A DNA stretch of 64,000 nucleotides from Dipteris shenzhenensis (taxonomy: Eukaryota; Polypodiophyta; Polypodiopsida; Gleicheniales). The notes under the pieces were generated by a model that made no database searches, was not told where the DNA came from, and saw nothing but the letters and a program-made list of their open reading frames with translations. Made by a program: the position numbers and the translations under genes. The stretch's first letter is position 1. Each line of letters starts with the position of its first letter. Location: assembly GCA_047967505.1 (NCBI GenBank), contig CM106539.1; one strand, 5' to 3'. This document shows, piece after piece, positions 46,801 through 57,149 of this stretch.

Positions 46801-48650
46801 TTTACACACTATAACCAAATTGTAGATCATATCACGACCCATGAGCAAGGTCAACAACCCTAGAAGGTGTTAACAACAAAAAACATTTAGTAGAGCTAGG
46901 CACTAATCTCCCCCTCACAAAAATCAATCTCCTCCTCACAAAACAATTAATCGTCACTAAGATACTCATTGCACCATATTATTTGTCATAGCATCTCATT
47001 GGTGAAGAATCTAAGCTAAAATTGAGGTGGCCACTACCCACTATTAAACAAATACAAGCATTACATTTGCGATTCAAATACATTCAAATTCTTTCAATAG
47101 TACATTAGAAAAATTGTTACTTTTGTTTCATATGTCAAAAAATTGCATGTCCCTAAAATTTGCAATTCATGAAAACCTTCTCTTTTTATTTTTTAAGGTC
47201 AATTCTCAAAATTTGTCATTCATTGACATTAAACCTCAATTTTTCATGAACACTTTGCCCATGTTAAATTTATCTCATGGTGATCCCTAGATACATGATC
47301 AGGATCTTTGTATAACATAGAGCCATAGATTAGCAAATTTGGTTCTTCACCAATGATTAGTTTAGTTTAAAGAGATCACACTTCATCATACAACAAGTAT
47401 ACTTTAGAAATATGAGTATTGCAAGTAGACATGAGAGATGGATCAACAAATATGAGAAGAGTGCGGAGGGCATCAGATGTGGAGAGGTAAGGGTTGGAGA
47501 AGAGGCATTGTTTTTTTTTTTTCTTTGGGTTCTGTTGAGCTCACACACATGATACTGACACAATAAGGAAGGAGGTGGGTGCAACTCTAGAAACAGGTTT
47601 GATTGTAAATATTCTTCAACATGGAAATAGGTCTGATTGTAACATTCCTCAAGGGATTCAAAAGGGCCAAAGCTACTTGAGGGTGGAGACACACTACCCA
47701 CCACTGCCCACTACCCACCACTAAGAGAAGGGGTGGGTAGTGTATGCTTACACACATAGTGCCCATATGTGGATTGGGGGGGGGGGGGGATAGTGAACAA
47801 AAGAAGTTGCCCCACTTGGTTAAGGAACAATCCTTCCCAATGACAGCACAGGGCATCAAACCCAATGTTAGCGTGATTTTAGGATTGGAAGGACTTGGGT
47901 AGGGGTTGAGGTTGCCCACATTGATGGGTGTTGGCCTTTTTGTGCAGCTAGTGTAAGGATGTTGAGTGGCAGCCATGTCAAGGATGCCGTGCTAACCATC
48001 CTTGGGCGCTTGGTTTGTAAAGATCCTTAGGGAGGGTACAGATCGAGGAGGCAACAAAGGAGACCTTGGAAGGACTTTTGTTGCTATGTGGTGTTCACAC
48101 AAGGGTGATAGAGACATGAGCATTTATTGCATGAATCTAGACTTGTTTGGTTATTCACTGTTTTGCGAAACAACTGTAGCTTGTTAAAGTCTCCAGTTGT
48201 TTCTACACCTCTTAACATTTGCTTGGGTGGGGGTGCGGGACCAATTACATGGTCCAATGAATGCCCCTTTTGCAAGTTCGATGTCCACCTCGTCTGAACC
48301 TAGCCTAAGTTGCAAGGATGAGTCCTTAATCGAAAACTATATTCTATTAAGGGGGTGGTAAACGCTGAGAAAAGACTGGTACAGTCTATAAGTAGGGCTT
48401 GATGCCCACGGCCTATGTTGCACATAGCTAGCATATCCCTTAACCTACGTAGTGCCACACCCCAATCTCGGCAAACCTTTCTCACTACTAAGATCTTGGA
48501 GGTTGCCCTTAATGAATAGGTTGGCGTGAACGAGGGCTAAGAGTGCTCTATTTGTGAAGCCCATGTGAATGTGCTGTTGAGAAACAAAAAGTTAGGGATG
48601 AATGTGATTGGAAGCCAGAAAAAATACAATAAAGTACTGTGCAAGCATAA
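40860..48650. other. Long AT-rich intergenic stretch without a recognised gene
   Basis: Only short, unconvincing frames. The longest, 43034-43378 plus (114 codons) and 47587-47976 minus (129 codons), have no motif. A plus-strand look of eroded coding at about 45,080-45,370 (KNWLNFF, DRFAW, EFINRTYFMN) is too broken to assign. Low-complexity spots are (CA)n at about 46,640-46,665 and a run of 14 G at 47776-47789. Confidence 0.4.
41356..41378 (+). repeat. (AC)n microsatellite
   Basis: About 11 AC units flanked by AT-rich sequence. Confidence 0.95.
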
Positions 48651-48779
48651 AGTACAACGACACTCTTCTCTTCGCTTAGATAAATGAGATGCCACGTAAA
48701 GCACCGTTCTCCTTTTGCGTTGCTTTGCTTTACATTGAATCACGAACAAAAGTACAACGTCCCCAAAGTCGAAAAAAAC

Positions 48780-49135
48780 AAAACTCTGTTCTTTTTCTCT
48801 CTCTCTCTCTCCTTTCTTCGTTTTTCCCCAGCACTCCTAGTCTTCTCTTTTCCCAGCTTCAGCTCCTCCCCCCCTTCATCCTCCATTCATTCATCCCACA
48901 ATTCATTCCTCCTCTCTCTACCAGTAATCTTACATCTTACATTCCTTTGCTTCTTCTGCCTCACCTCTTCTTTCAACCTTTTGCATTTTGCTTCTCCTCT
49001 CCTCCGCCACCTCTCCTCTGCAACTTTTCGTCATCCTCCACCGATTCTTTGCTTAGTTGCACTGCCGTCGGCTGTTTTATCAAACAGATGACCCCGCAAT
49101 TTGTGGAAGCTGGTTCCCTCTTCTAACAGGCCACC
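48780..49135 (+). promoter_or_regulatory. CT-rich leader of a candidate host gene
   Basis: About 48,780-49,060 is dominated by C and T (TTTCTCTCTCTCTCTCC and CTCCTCTCCTCC phrases), as in many plant 5' untranslated regions. It ends in CAGGCCACC directly before an ATG. Several upstream ATGs lie within it on the plus strand, so either transcription starts late or the leader has upstream frames. A CCACGT core is at about 48692. I see no clear TATA box. Confidence 0.45.
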
Positions 49136-49222
49136 ATGAAGCAGCACTTGGTCTCGTCGGCAGAAGGCAGCGGTCGCACTTTCGACCTCAACGCGATCGC
49201 AGCTGGAGCAAATGGAGCTCAG
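49136..49222 (+). CDS. Candidate host gene, exon 1
   Basis: The ATG at 49136 sits in a good context (GCCACCATGAAG). It opens 29 codons (MKQHLVSSAEGSGRTFDLNA...) that end exactly at CAG/GTAACT, a consensus 5' splice site (GT at 49223-49224). Codon phase at the exon end is 0. The predicted N-terminus has no signal peptide. I do not recognise the protein. The clean start, the splice site and the compatible downstream exon support a real gene more than any similarity does. Confidence 0.5.
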
Positions 49223-49776
49223 GTAACTCAATTAGCCCAAAATGTCCCCTCAATGGCTGTACTAACATCACTCGTTACCGTTGCTATCCCCAGTATTTAT
49301 GGACACAACTTTTCATACCTCGTCGCGATAGTTTGGTAGCAATTCTTCGGAATGCCAAAGACGTTGGTTCAGGTTTCTGAAAGGGTTTGGGACCTCCAAA
49401 GTTCGTGAGCTTTAGAGACCCTTTCCAATCGAAAGTATCACTTGGATCCTGTTTCTCCAGCTACCCGTGCCTTTACGCTAATCGTGATCTGCACGAAACA
49501 GAAACTGCTTAAGCACGTTGCCAGAATAATTGCATAGACGCGATTCTCTTTACTCCAGCTGGTAATTCTTTTTTTACAGGCGTAATTTTTTTCACTCCAG
49601 CTAATTTCCACAGGTGATTTTTACAAGCACACTGTAAGAAAATCAACGGAGGCTGTTGCGCTTTGGCAGGAACAAAAATGCTGATCGGAACATTTGGATA
49701 TACTTAGGATGCAGTCACGTAATTATTGTATGGTTACTCGCTGAATTTTTTTTTGAGCATTTCGTTGTGTGCGTAG

Positions 49777-49917
49777 GTCACGAACACAGAAAGAGCATGC
49801 CGGGTTACAGTGACGATCGACGCAGTCAGAATTTTGCAGAGGAAAATTACAGGTTCAATATTGAAGGATCCGAAAGTTAAAGTGACAGTGGGGGGAGAGT
49901 CTAGAAAATCCTCGGAG
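49777..49917 (+). CDS. Candidate host gene, exon 2
   Basis: The acceptor follows a T-rich stretch (TTTTTTTTTGAGCATTTCGTTGTGTGCGTAG, AG at 49775-49776). The 141-bp exon is open in phase 0 (VTNTERACRVTVTIDAVRIL, then KITGSILKDPKVKVTVGG) and ends SSE at GAG/GTAAAT (GT at 49918-49919). Exon 1 and exon 2 join in frame without shifting. No domain is recognised; the Val/Lys-rich alternation suggests beta strands. Further exons were not found; the intron after 49917 contains a copia element from 50061. Confidence 0.45.
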
Positions 49918-50060
49918 GTAAATTTGTGTTTCATGCCATTTCGTCAGCGTTTCAATCAAAAGACAGTCCCGCGAGCTATTAGAACAAGTTTTGCTCAAGA
50001 ATCTGTTATCGTTTGCACTCGCGATGCCACTAAACCTTCCCCGCCCCCCCCACAAATGGT

Positions 50061-50498
50061 TGTTAGTGAGAGTTCGTAATTTAAAGCAGGCAATAAAAGA
50101 AACCTCAGAAACATAACTAAGCAAAAGAGAGAGAGTCGCAATCAAATACGAAACTAGGACTGAGATCTGTTAAGAGGGTAATCTGAAAGAAGCAACATAA
50201 CCAAGCCTCCTCATACCTACAGGTCTTGTTGGAGGGTTACATGACAAGCAACCTATCGGATAGTCACAACGGCAACGAGCCATAACAATCAACAAGTAGA
50301 CACAGATGCTAGTAGCCAGCCACGGGCTGATTAAAGTGTGAAGCCAGCCGATAGTGAGAAGATCTCGCCTGAAATGAAGGACCACAAACCACCAAAAGTG
50401 ATCCAGCTAACAAAGCCTGCATGCATGCATTGCCACGTGCTCATCTGACCCATTGACTGTAGTTTTATTGACCCTGACAAAGTTTGCTCTTCTCAACA
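50061..50498 (-). repeat. Copia 3' LTR (438 bp)
   Basis: Plus-strand ends TGTTAGTGAGAG and TTCTCAACA. Aligns with 55264-55620. Past the GCATGCATGC motif the two LTRs diverge, and the part containing the TATA box in the right copy is missing here. Confidence 0.75.
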
Positions 50499-50510
50499 CC
50501 CCGTCCTCAA
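50499..50510 (-). promoter_or_regulatory. Polypurine tract
   Basis: The minus strand reads TTGAGGACGGGG just before TGTTGAGAAG, the LTR start. Confidence 0.65.
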
Positions 50511-51061
50511 ACTGAAGGTAGGGGCTAACACACAAATTGATTAAAATGTTGCTACCGGAAAAACATAGCTGTAAGGCATGTTAAGACACAACACGTTAGA
50601 CAAAATTCAGACGGGTGTCTAAAGTGTCTTAAATATAAGATACTTAAGACGAGTCATTTTATTGATAATTAAAAATATTAATGAAAAAAAAGCGTACTAT
50701 ATATGGCTTTGGACCTTGGTTACAACTTTCTAGCATAGCTCGCTGCTACAAGTGTGGTTAAGAGTCAAGACTCAACCTTAACAGCTAAAAATTAGAACAA
50801 CAAAAATCTGAATTGTATGATTGGATATATTCAAGTCTTACAAAGGTATATTTTTCTATCACCTTAGTGGGCATGCAAATTCTTGGGATTTTCGTCCAAG
50901 TGGTAATCAGCTGTTCAACTATATTGAAACATCTTATGCGGGTGCAGAAGCCCCGACTGCTAAAAGTTCGAACAAAAAAATCTGAATTTGTAGAATTGGA
51001 TATATTCTAGTTCTTACATGCCTGGAAAGCTAAAAAATCGAACAACAAAAATTATAGACTT

Positions 51062-51103
<42 letters not shown>

Positions 51104-51195
51104 CTTACAAAGGTATATATATATATATCAACCTTAAACTGGTTTGCAAGCTCAAAGTCCAATTTCCAATTTGAGATTTATTGCAAGCGTGTCTA
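50511..51195 (-). other. AT-rich interior of the outer copia element
   Basis: No coding domain. It contains diverged duplicated phrases (CTAAAAATTAGAACAACAAAAATC, GAATTGGATATATTC and TTACAAAGGTATAT recur two or three times between 50780 and 51120) and (TA)n runs at 51069-51097 and about 51115-51128. GTTAAGACACA near 50578 faces its inverse near 54163. Confidence 0.5.
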
Positions 51196-51200
51196 GCTTG

Positions 51201-52279
51201 TATTCAGCAACTGAGCAATTCCCAATTTACGGGGCAATCAAATAGCTGACAGGCCCGCCAAAAGGCCAGCTCTCTCAGCCAAACAAATGGCCAGAAAGTC
51301 CAGCTGGTCTGGCCGACCAGATCTGGCCAACCAGTTGGCCGACCAGCTGGCAGGCCCACCGACCAGCTGGCAGGCCCAACCGACCAGCTGGCCGACCAGC
51401 TGGCAGGCCCACCGACCAGCTGGCCGACCAGCTAGGTCTGGCCTATAAGAGGCCTCTGCCCTCACACTTCCTGTACTGGACAGGACCTGCAGCTGCTCCT
51501 CATCTCCTCCATCTTTTGCTGCAGGCCCGCCTGCTCCATATACCTCTCCTCTCCACTTCTGCCTCCTCTGCTGCCTCCTCTTCTGCCTTTCCTTCATGCC
51601 TCCTGGCTGCTCCATCCTCTCCTCCAGATCTGTCACAACTTCTGCTCCTCTGCTCAGATCTGCTTCTCTACTTCAGCTCAGCTCCTTCTACTCCAGATCT
51701 GTCCCATCCTGCTCCAGATCTGTCCCCTTCTGCTCCTCTTCTCCAGATCAGATCTTTCTACTCCAGATCTGTCCCATACTGCTCCAGATCTGTCCCCTTC
51801 TGCTCCTCTACTTCAGCTCAGCTCCTTCTGCTCCAGATCTGTCCCATCCTACTCCAGATCTGTCCCCTTCTGCTCCTCTGCTACAGAACAGCTCCTTCTG
51901 ACCCAGATCAGCTCCTTTTCTTCATCATATTGCTATTCCAGATAGCCTGAAGGTTCCTTCCTCAGAGCATGCTGGTTTCAGCCATTTCCTAGGGCAGCTC
52001 CAGCTCCCATCATCCTCGTCATCATTGAGCTACATGGAGGACTGCGTTACGCTCCCTCTGCTGCTATCTTTTCTACTGTCTCTCTACATGGAATCATCTT
52101 TCTGATTCACCTCAGCCACGGTCCTTCAGACACGACGGCTTGAGGTTCTTGTATTCAGTTTTTCATATTACCGACAGGCACTATGTTTTCTGAGTTCCGT
52201 TCTTCAGTTGTATCTGAGTATTGTCTATTTTCTGATCGCTCCACTGCAAACCCTATGGTTTCTCTATCGTTTCTCTATA
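51201..52279 (+). repeat. 5' LTR with internal satellites
   Basis: Contains an array of GACCAGCTGGCCGACC units (about 51310-51440) and a second array of CTCCAGATCTGTCCC units alternating with TTCTGCTCCTCT (about 51620-51890). A TATA-like CCTATAAGAGG at 51442-51452 follows the first array. The left LTR has 21 more bases in the first array than the right LTR. Confidence 0.9.
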
Positions 52280-52292
52280 TGGTATCAGAGCC
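52280..52292 (+). promoter_or_regulatory. Primer-binding site (initiator Met tRNA type)
   Basis: TGGTATCAGAGCC immediately follows the 5' LTR without a spacer. Confidence 0.92.
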
Positions 52293-53074
52293 ATGGTGAT
52301 CTAAAGACCCCAGATCTCAGGTGATCTAAAGATCCTGCTTCTTCATGGAGGCCATAGGTACAGGGAGCATCACTCCTATGAACATATCAGTTTCCTCTTC
52401 ATTCCGCTGCGCACTAAGGGAGAGAACTCCATCTTCTACTCCCATCCCTCCCTCCCTTTCAGAACTCCATCTTCTACTGCCATCCCTCCCTCCCTTTCTT
52501 ACCTCCATCTTCTACTACCATCCCTCCCTCCTTTTCTAGGTTTCTGGCTTGACACTTCCCATTCCTTCGAAAGAGGGGGTCATGACACTTCACCTCTACC
52601 TCCATCAGCATCGACTTCCAGGATCTACAAGTTCTCCCTAGGCGGGACCCTTTCTGTTCACATGTGTCTAGATGTCTGTTGTTTCGAATCTTCTACCTGC
52701 ATGGAGGCGGGGATAGACTCCTCTCTCCCGAGGTCCAAGATCGGACACACACTGGCTCACTGTTCAGCTCCGATCTCTTTGGATTATCAGTACTGCTACG
52801 ACAAATTTGTTCTTTCCCTTTGCACTTTCCTCCACCTTTTCGGCGGTGAGAGGGGGTGGCTTATTCTCTCAAGCTTCACAGTGTTCTTATTTCTATCTGG
52901 TATCATACGTGTAACTACGACACTTGAGGAAGTGAACAATTCCTTTGCAAGGGCACTCCTCTTGTGATCTTCTAGTGGGCATTTCACAGGAATAGCCAGC
53001 ACCACCATCGACATCCCTACACGAAGCTCCAAGCACACAATGTTTGCCCCTCAAAATTGGCAATTGAGAGGGGG
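52293..53074 (+). other. Interior of the LTR-rich element
   Basis: A short frame opens with ATG at 52345 (MEAIGTGSITPMNISVSS), in the place where Gag would begin, but soon runs into a threefold repeat of AACTCCATCTTCTACT followed by CCATCCCTCCCTCCC (52424-52540). The rest shows no retroelement domain. The right end, TTGAGAGGGGG (53064-53074), is the polypurine tract. Confidence 0.6.
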
Positions 53075-54132
53075 TATTCAGCAACTGAGCAATTCCCAAT
53101 TTACGGGGCAATCAAATAGCTCACAGGCCAGCCAAAAGGCCAGCTCTCTCAGCCAAACAAATGGCCAGAAAGTCCAGCTGGTCTGGCCGACCAGATCTGG
53201 CCGACCAGTTGGCCGACCAGCTGGCAGGCCCACCGACCAGCTGGCCGACCAGCTGGCAGGCCCACCGACCAGCTGGCCGACCAGCTAGGTCTGGCCTATA
53301 AGAGGCCTCTGCCCTCACACTTCCTGTACTGGACAGGACCTGCAGCTGCTCCTCATCTCCTCCATCTTTTGCTGCAGGCCCGCCTGCTCCATCTACCTCT
53401 CCTCTCCACTTCTGCCTCCTCTGCTGCCTCCTCTTCTGCCTTTCCTTCATGCCTCCTGGCTGCTCCATCCTCTCCTCCAGATCTGTCACAACTTCTGCTC
53501 CTCTGCTCAGATCTGCTTCTCTACTTCAGCTCAGCTCCTTCTACTCCAGATCTGTCCCATCCTGCTCCAGATCTGTCCCCTTCTGCTCCTCTTCTCCAGA
53601 TCAGATCTTTCTACTCCAGATCTGTCCCATACTGCTCCAGATCTGTCCCCTTCTGCTCCTCTACTTCAGCTCAGCTCCTTCTGCTCCAGATCTGTCCCAT
53701 CCTACTCCAGATCTGTCCCCTTCTGCTCCTCTGCTACAGAACAGCTCCTTCTGACCCAGATCAGCTCCTTTTCTTCATCATATTGCTATTCCAGATAACC
53801 TGAAGGTTCCTTCCTCAGAGCATGCTGGTTTCAGCCATTTCCTAGGGCAGCTCCAGCTCCCATCATCCTCGTCATCATTGAGCTACATGGAGGACTGCGT
53901 TACGCTCCCTCTGCTGCTATCTTTTCTACTGTCTCTCTACATGGAATCATCTTTCTGATTCACCTCAGCCACGGTCCTTCAGACACGACGGCTTGAGGTT
54001 CTTGTATTCAGTTTTTCATATTACCGACAGGCACTATGTTTTCTAGGTTCCGTTCTTCAGTTGTATCTGAGTATTGTCTATTTTCTGATCGCTCCACTGC
54101 AAACCCTATGGTTTCTCTATCGTTTCTCTATA
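53075..54132 (+). repeat. 3' LTR of the LTR-rich element
   Basis: Starts TATTCAGCAAC, ends TTCTCTATA and is followed by the target duplication GCTTG. It has the same satellite arrays as the left LTR. Confidence 0.9.
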
Positions 54133-54199
54133 GCTTGTCTTACAAGAGAGAGTGTGTCTTAAGTGTCTAATGTGTCTTAACGGTAGACACACGAATCTT

Positions 54200-55248
54200 A
54201 ACGACCCTATTCAAAATAGTGAAGACACAAGGCAAAGAGTCTCACTTTACAAAAAGTTGAAATAGCGTGTCGTAATGATATAACCCTTAAAGAAATCGCC
54301 CTCACAACAACAGAGGCAATCACAAATAAAAATACTCTAACTTTGTAAACAGCAGTCTGGTTTGCCGAGACTTGAAGAGCTGAAGATGGACCGGATTTAC
54401 ACAAAAAACACCAAACCTAAACTACTGAGTATTAGACTATTTCGAAAGCGTAGTCATCATCACACGTGTCAGGTCTTGCGACACTAAGTCGGCATAGTCG
54501 CTCGTCACCATATTTGGTTTCTTAGTATCATTTCTCCTCTTGAAATAATAGTCTTCCATATGACTCGTCTTCCCACAGTGCTGGCACCTGAATTGCTCTC
54601 AGTTTTCCTTCTTGATGAATTTATTCTGACCAGTAGAAATCTTGCTGATACAAGCACGCTCACAACCTTCATAAGTCAGTTGATTGATGTCACTCCTCGT
54701 CCAATAGAGTTGATATCATCTCATTTCAACTACCCTCGTTGCTGACTCGCAATATCTTCACAATCTCTTGATAGGTAGGGGGTAGGACCGGGATAGTAGC
54801 ACAGCCTTAAAATCGTCTTCTTCAGCCTGCACTCCAAGATCAGTCAGCTGCTTTGTGACTTAATGAAGTTTGCTTAAATGTTCACCAAAAGTCATATTCT
54901 CAGACATCTTTAAGGCAAACAACTATTGCTTGAGCATGACTTTAAATTTCTTTAATCTTGACCTGAACAAAGTGTCGATTGTAATCCAATTCTCACTTGC
55001 AAGCTTTGATAGATCAAGATGCTGGTTATCCTTACTTCCAAGAGCTCTACCAAGAATTCCAAGAGCTTTCTCATATTTCGATTCCACCGTGAGATCTTCT
55101 CCGAGCAGTGGCTATTGCCCAGCTCTTTCTCAGATCTAGTGACGACATACCACAGGCCTTTCTCCATTAGACAGAGTAGAAGCCTGAGCTGCCATGCAGG
55201 AACGTTGGAGGCGGTAAACTCCTCATCATGCATAGGATCCATTAAAGC
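54200..55248 (-). pseudogene. Copia Gag of the outer element
   Basis: The minus-strand frame 55248-54952 encodes MDPMHDEEFTASNVPAWQLR, a Gag-like opening, and a Leu-rich helical stretch. Further left (about 54590-54540) FRCQHCGKTSHMEDYYF is a zinc knuckle with CX2CX4H kept and the last Cys replaced by Tyr. Shifts and stops interrupt it. No protease or pol follows before the LTR-rich insertion. Confidence 0.65.
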
Positions 55249-55261
55249 GGTTCTGTTACCA
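55249..55261 (-). promoter_or_regulatory. Primer-binding site of the outer copia element
   Basis: The minus strand reads TGGTAACAGAACC two bases after the LTR, similar to the initiator Met tRNA complement with two changes. Confidence 0.7.
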
Positions 55262-55263
55262 TA

Positions 55264-55855
55264 TGTTGTTGAGAGTTCGTAATCCATGCAATAAAAGAAA
55301 CCTCAGAAACATAGCAAAGAGAGAGGGAGTCACAATCACGCATGAAACTAGTACTACGATCTCTATTTAGAGGATAATCTGAAAGAAGCAACAAAACCAA
55401 GCCTTCTTAGACCTACGGTTCTTGTTGGAGGGCTACGTGATAAACAACCTATTTGATACAATGGCAACAAGCCATAACTGATATAGATGCTAATAGCCAG
55501 CCACGGGCCGATGAAGCATGAAGCCAGTTGATAGTCAAGAAGATCTGGCCTCAAATGAAAGACCACAAACCACCACAATGATCCAGCTAACAGAGCTGGT
55601 GTCCCCTCGTATCTTCCATGCATGCATGCATGTGGAACAGTGAGGGGTAACCAGCCTATTTATTTATACCCTTAGCGGCCCCACATGGCTCATTAAATGG
55701 TCTGCCAAGGAGTACGTCATCTGGCTGACCCTCCCGACCTATGCCTGGACAGTATGAACGACTAGTGCCAAATGATCATACCCCTTGCTTAACCGAAAAG
55801 TTGGTCGTTTGACCAACCTAAATGGGGACCAACAGGTGCATGTGAGTAGGCCTCA
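55264..55855 (-). repeat. Copia 5' LTR (right end uncertain)
   Basis: Aligns with 50061-50498 up to the GCATGCATGC motif, then continues through a TATA-like GGTATAAATAAATAGG (minus strand, about 55654-55670). The end at 55855 is set by CCTCA followed by ATGGT, which repeats the left flank. Confidence 0.6.
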
Positions 55856-55860
55856 ATGGT

Positions 55861-56845
55861 TCCGCAACCTGCCGAAACATCCCTGTCGGAGTTGTGCCCT
55901 GGATCTCAGCCCTCTCTTCAGTGCCTTCATAAGCACGTTGGACCATTGATTTTGGATGAGTTTTAACCTGCATGGGATGTGATGTATGATGTTTCCCGCC
56001 TCAACTGTGAGAAATAGGTTTAGTCCTTTGTTTGTTTGTGTGTGGCTGTTCCATTGGCCTTAGCATCCTGAATGCTCCCCGGTTCCTGAATCTTCTCAAT
56101 TTGAATTAGCTTGCCATGTTGGTATGTCTCGCTAGTTATTCGACTCTTGAAGTTGTCTGGGTTTGCTGCAAAGAGTTGTCCAACTGGTACCATCATCTAC
56201 TCTAAACTTCATCACCCATGTATTATTCCTGTGGTACATCTTCTCCTCTGCACACGATCTCTGCTGCACCGGATTATCCATGACCCCTGTCACCATCACA
56301 AGACGTGACTTTGCAGTATGTGCCAGATGACCTCTCTAATTGGCACTTTTCCTTGCCAGGCAATTCCTTTCTACAATGTATGACATAATGCTGCATTCTT
56401 ATTTTTGCAATATAAACACTTTCCTTTCTTTGCGCTATGTTTCTTGATACCCCAATAATTGCATGAGCTATATGACCTGGAGTAACCACATATTTTTCAT
56501 TCTGGGCAACATCACTGTCAAAAGAACTTAAAGACATGCAATGGAGTACTTGGGTCTACTTTCCTTGGCTTTGTTTTGTTGTTAGCCTGATCCTTGCCCT
56601 TTGATATTGTCGCTCTTGTAGAACCTGAGCCTCAGACCTATTGCTGAAGCAACCTAACACTGATCTCTTCAAACATTGCCAGTCCTCCAGTCTGAGTACA
56701 AGAGGTTTTGCAGGAATAGATTCTTTCCCTCGAGTAGTCCTCATTATAACTTCCATCCACCAGTGAACAACTCTTCTTCTTGTTCCACGATGAGTAATTT
56801 TCACCATTCAACTTCCCAGCCTCTCCAAAGTTTGGAAAGGGCAAG
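55861..56845 (-). pseudogene. Copia Gag remnant
   Basis: On the minus strand a Gag start is readable at 56844 (MPFPNFGEAGKLNGENYSSW, with the copia-typical LNGENYSSW). In overlapping frames FEEISVRLLQQ and CLYCKNKNAALC (about 56415-56380) follow, perhaps a damaged zinc knuckle. Below about 56,280 nothing is recognised. It lies downstream of integrase/RT scraps on the same strand, so it belongs to a different copy. Confidence 0.5.
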
Positions 56846-57149
56846 CTATGTGAAATGAAGTAGAATTCAGGTCAATGTTTGAGCTTTCTGAAAATCTTCT
56901 CGGATTAGGCTGATATAACATCAATGAATATGCTTAAAACAGCACATGAGTGTGTACGGGATGTGGATGTGAATGTTGAACAGATATCAAACGCTGCCCA
57001 CCTAATGCTTCACTTGCTTACTCCTGGAGGATGACTTGTGGCCATCTGACTGGCTATATATAGGCTGCTGGCACCAGTAAATGGCAGCCATACTCAGGAT
57101 AGATAGGCAACCAACTAAGGGCTGCCATGTGGCTGCAATTGCAGCCAAC

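Larger units (their letters stand above)
51201..54132 (+). mobile_element. LTR-rich non-autonomous element with TA...TA termini
   Basis: Two LTRs of 1079 and 1058 bp flank an interior of only 795 bp. The 5-bp target duplication is GCTTG (51196-51200 and 54133-54137). LTRs start TATTCAGCAAC and end TTTCTCTATA, so the tips are TA...TA instead of TG...CA. An initiator Met tRNA primer-binding site follows the left LTR and a purine tract precedes the right LTR, giving plus orientation. The interior has no Gag-pol domains. The LTRs are almost identical, so the insertion is young. Confidence 0.92.
50061..55855 (-). mobile_element. Minus-strand copia element hosting another LTR element
   Basis: Related repeats at 50061-50498 and from 55264 onward act as LTRs. 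A primer-binding site next to the right copy (55249-55261) and a polypurine tract next to the left copy (50499-50510) show minus orientation. Gag remains at 54200-55248; pol is absent. ATGGT is found just left of the left LTR (50056-50060) and at 55856-55860 after a CA, a possible target duplication, but the right LTR end is not certain. It lies inside the candidate host gene. Confidence 0.7.

Noticed and set aside
48684-49126. Overlapping frames of 135 and 145 codons in the CT-rich leader
   Set aside because: The composition (Ser, Leu, Phe, Pro) follows from the pyrimidine run. The downstream ATG at 49136 with a clean splice site is the better start.
51238-51636. 132-codon minus-strand frame (also at 53121-53489)
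   Set aside because: Opposite-strand reading of the same LTR satellites.
51516-51950. 144-codon open frame (also at 53369-53803), rich in Ser, Leu and Pro
   Set aside because: It is a translation of the CTCCAGATCTGTCCC satellite inside the LTR. All frames through such repeats stay open, so it carries no coding evidence.
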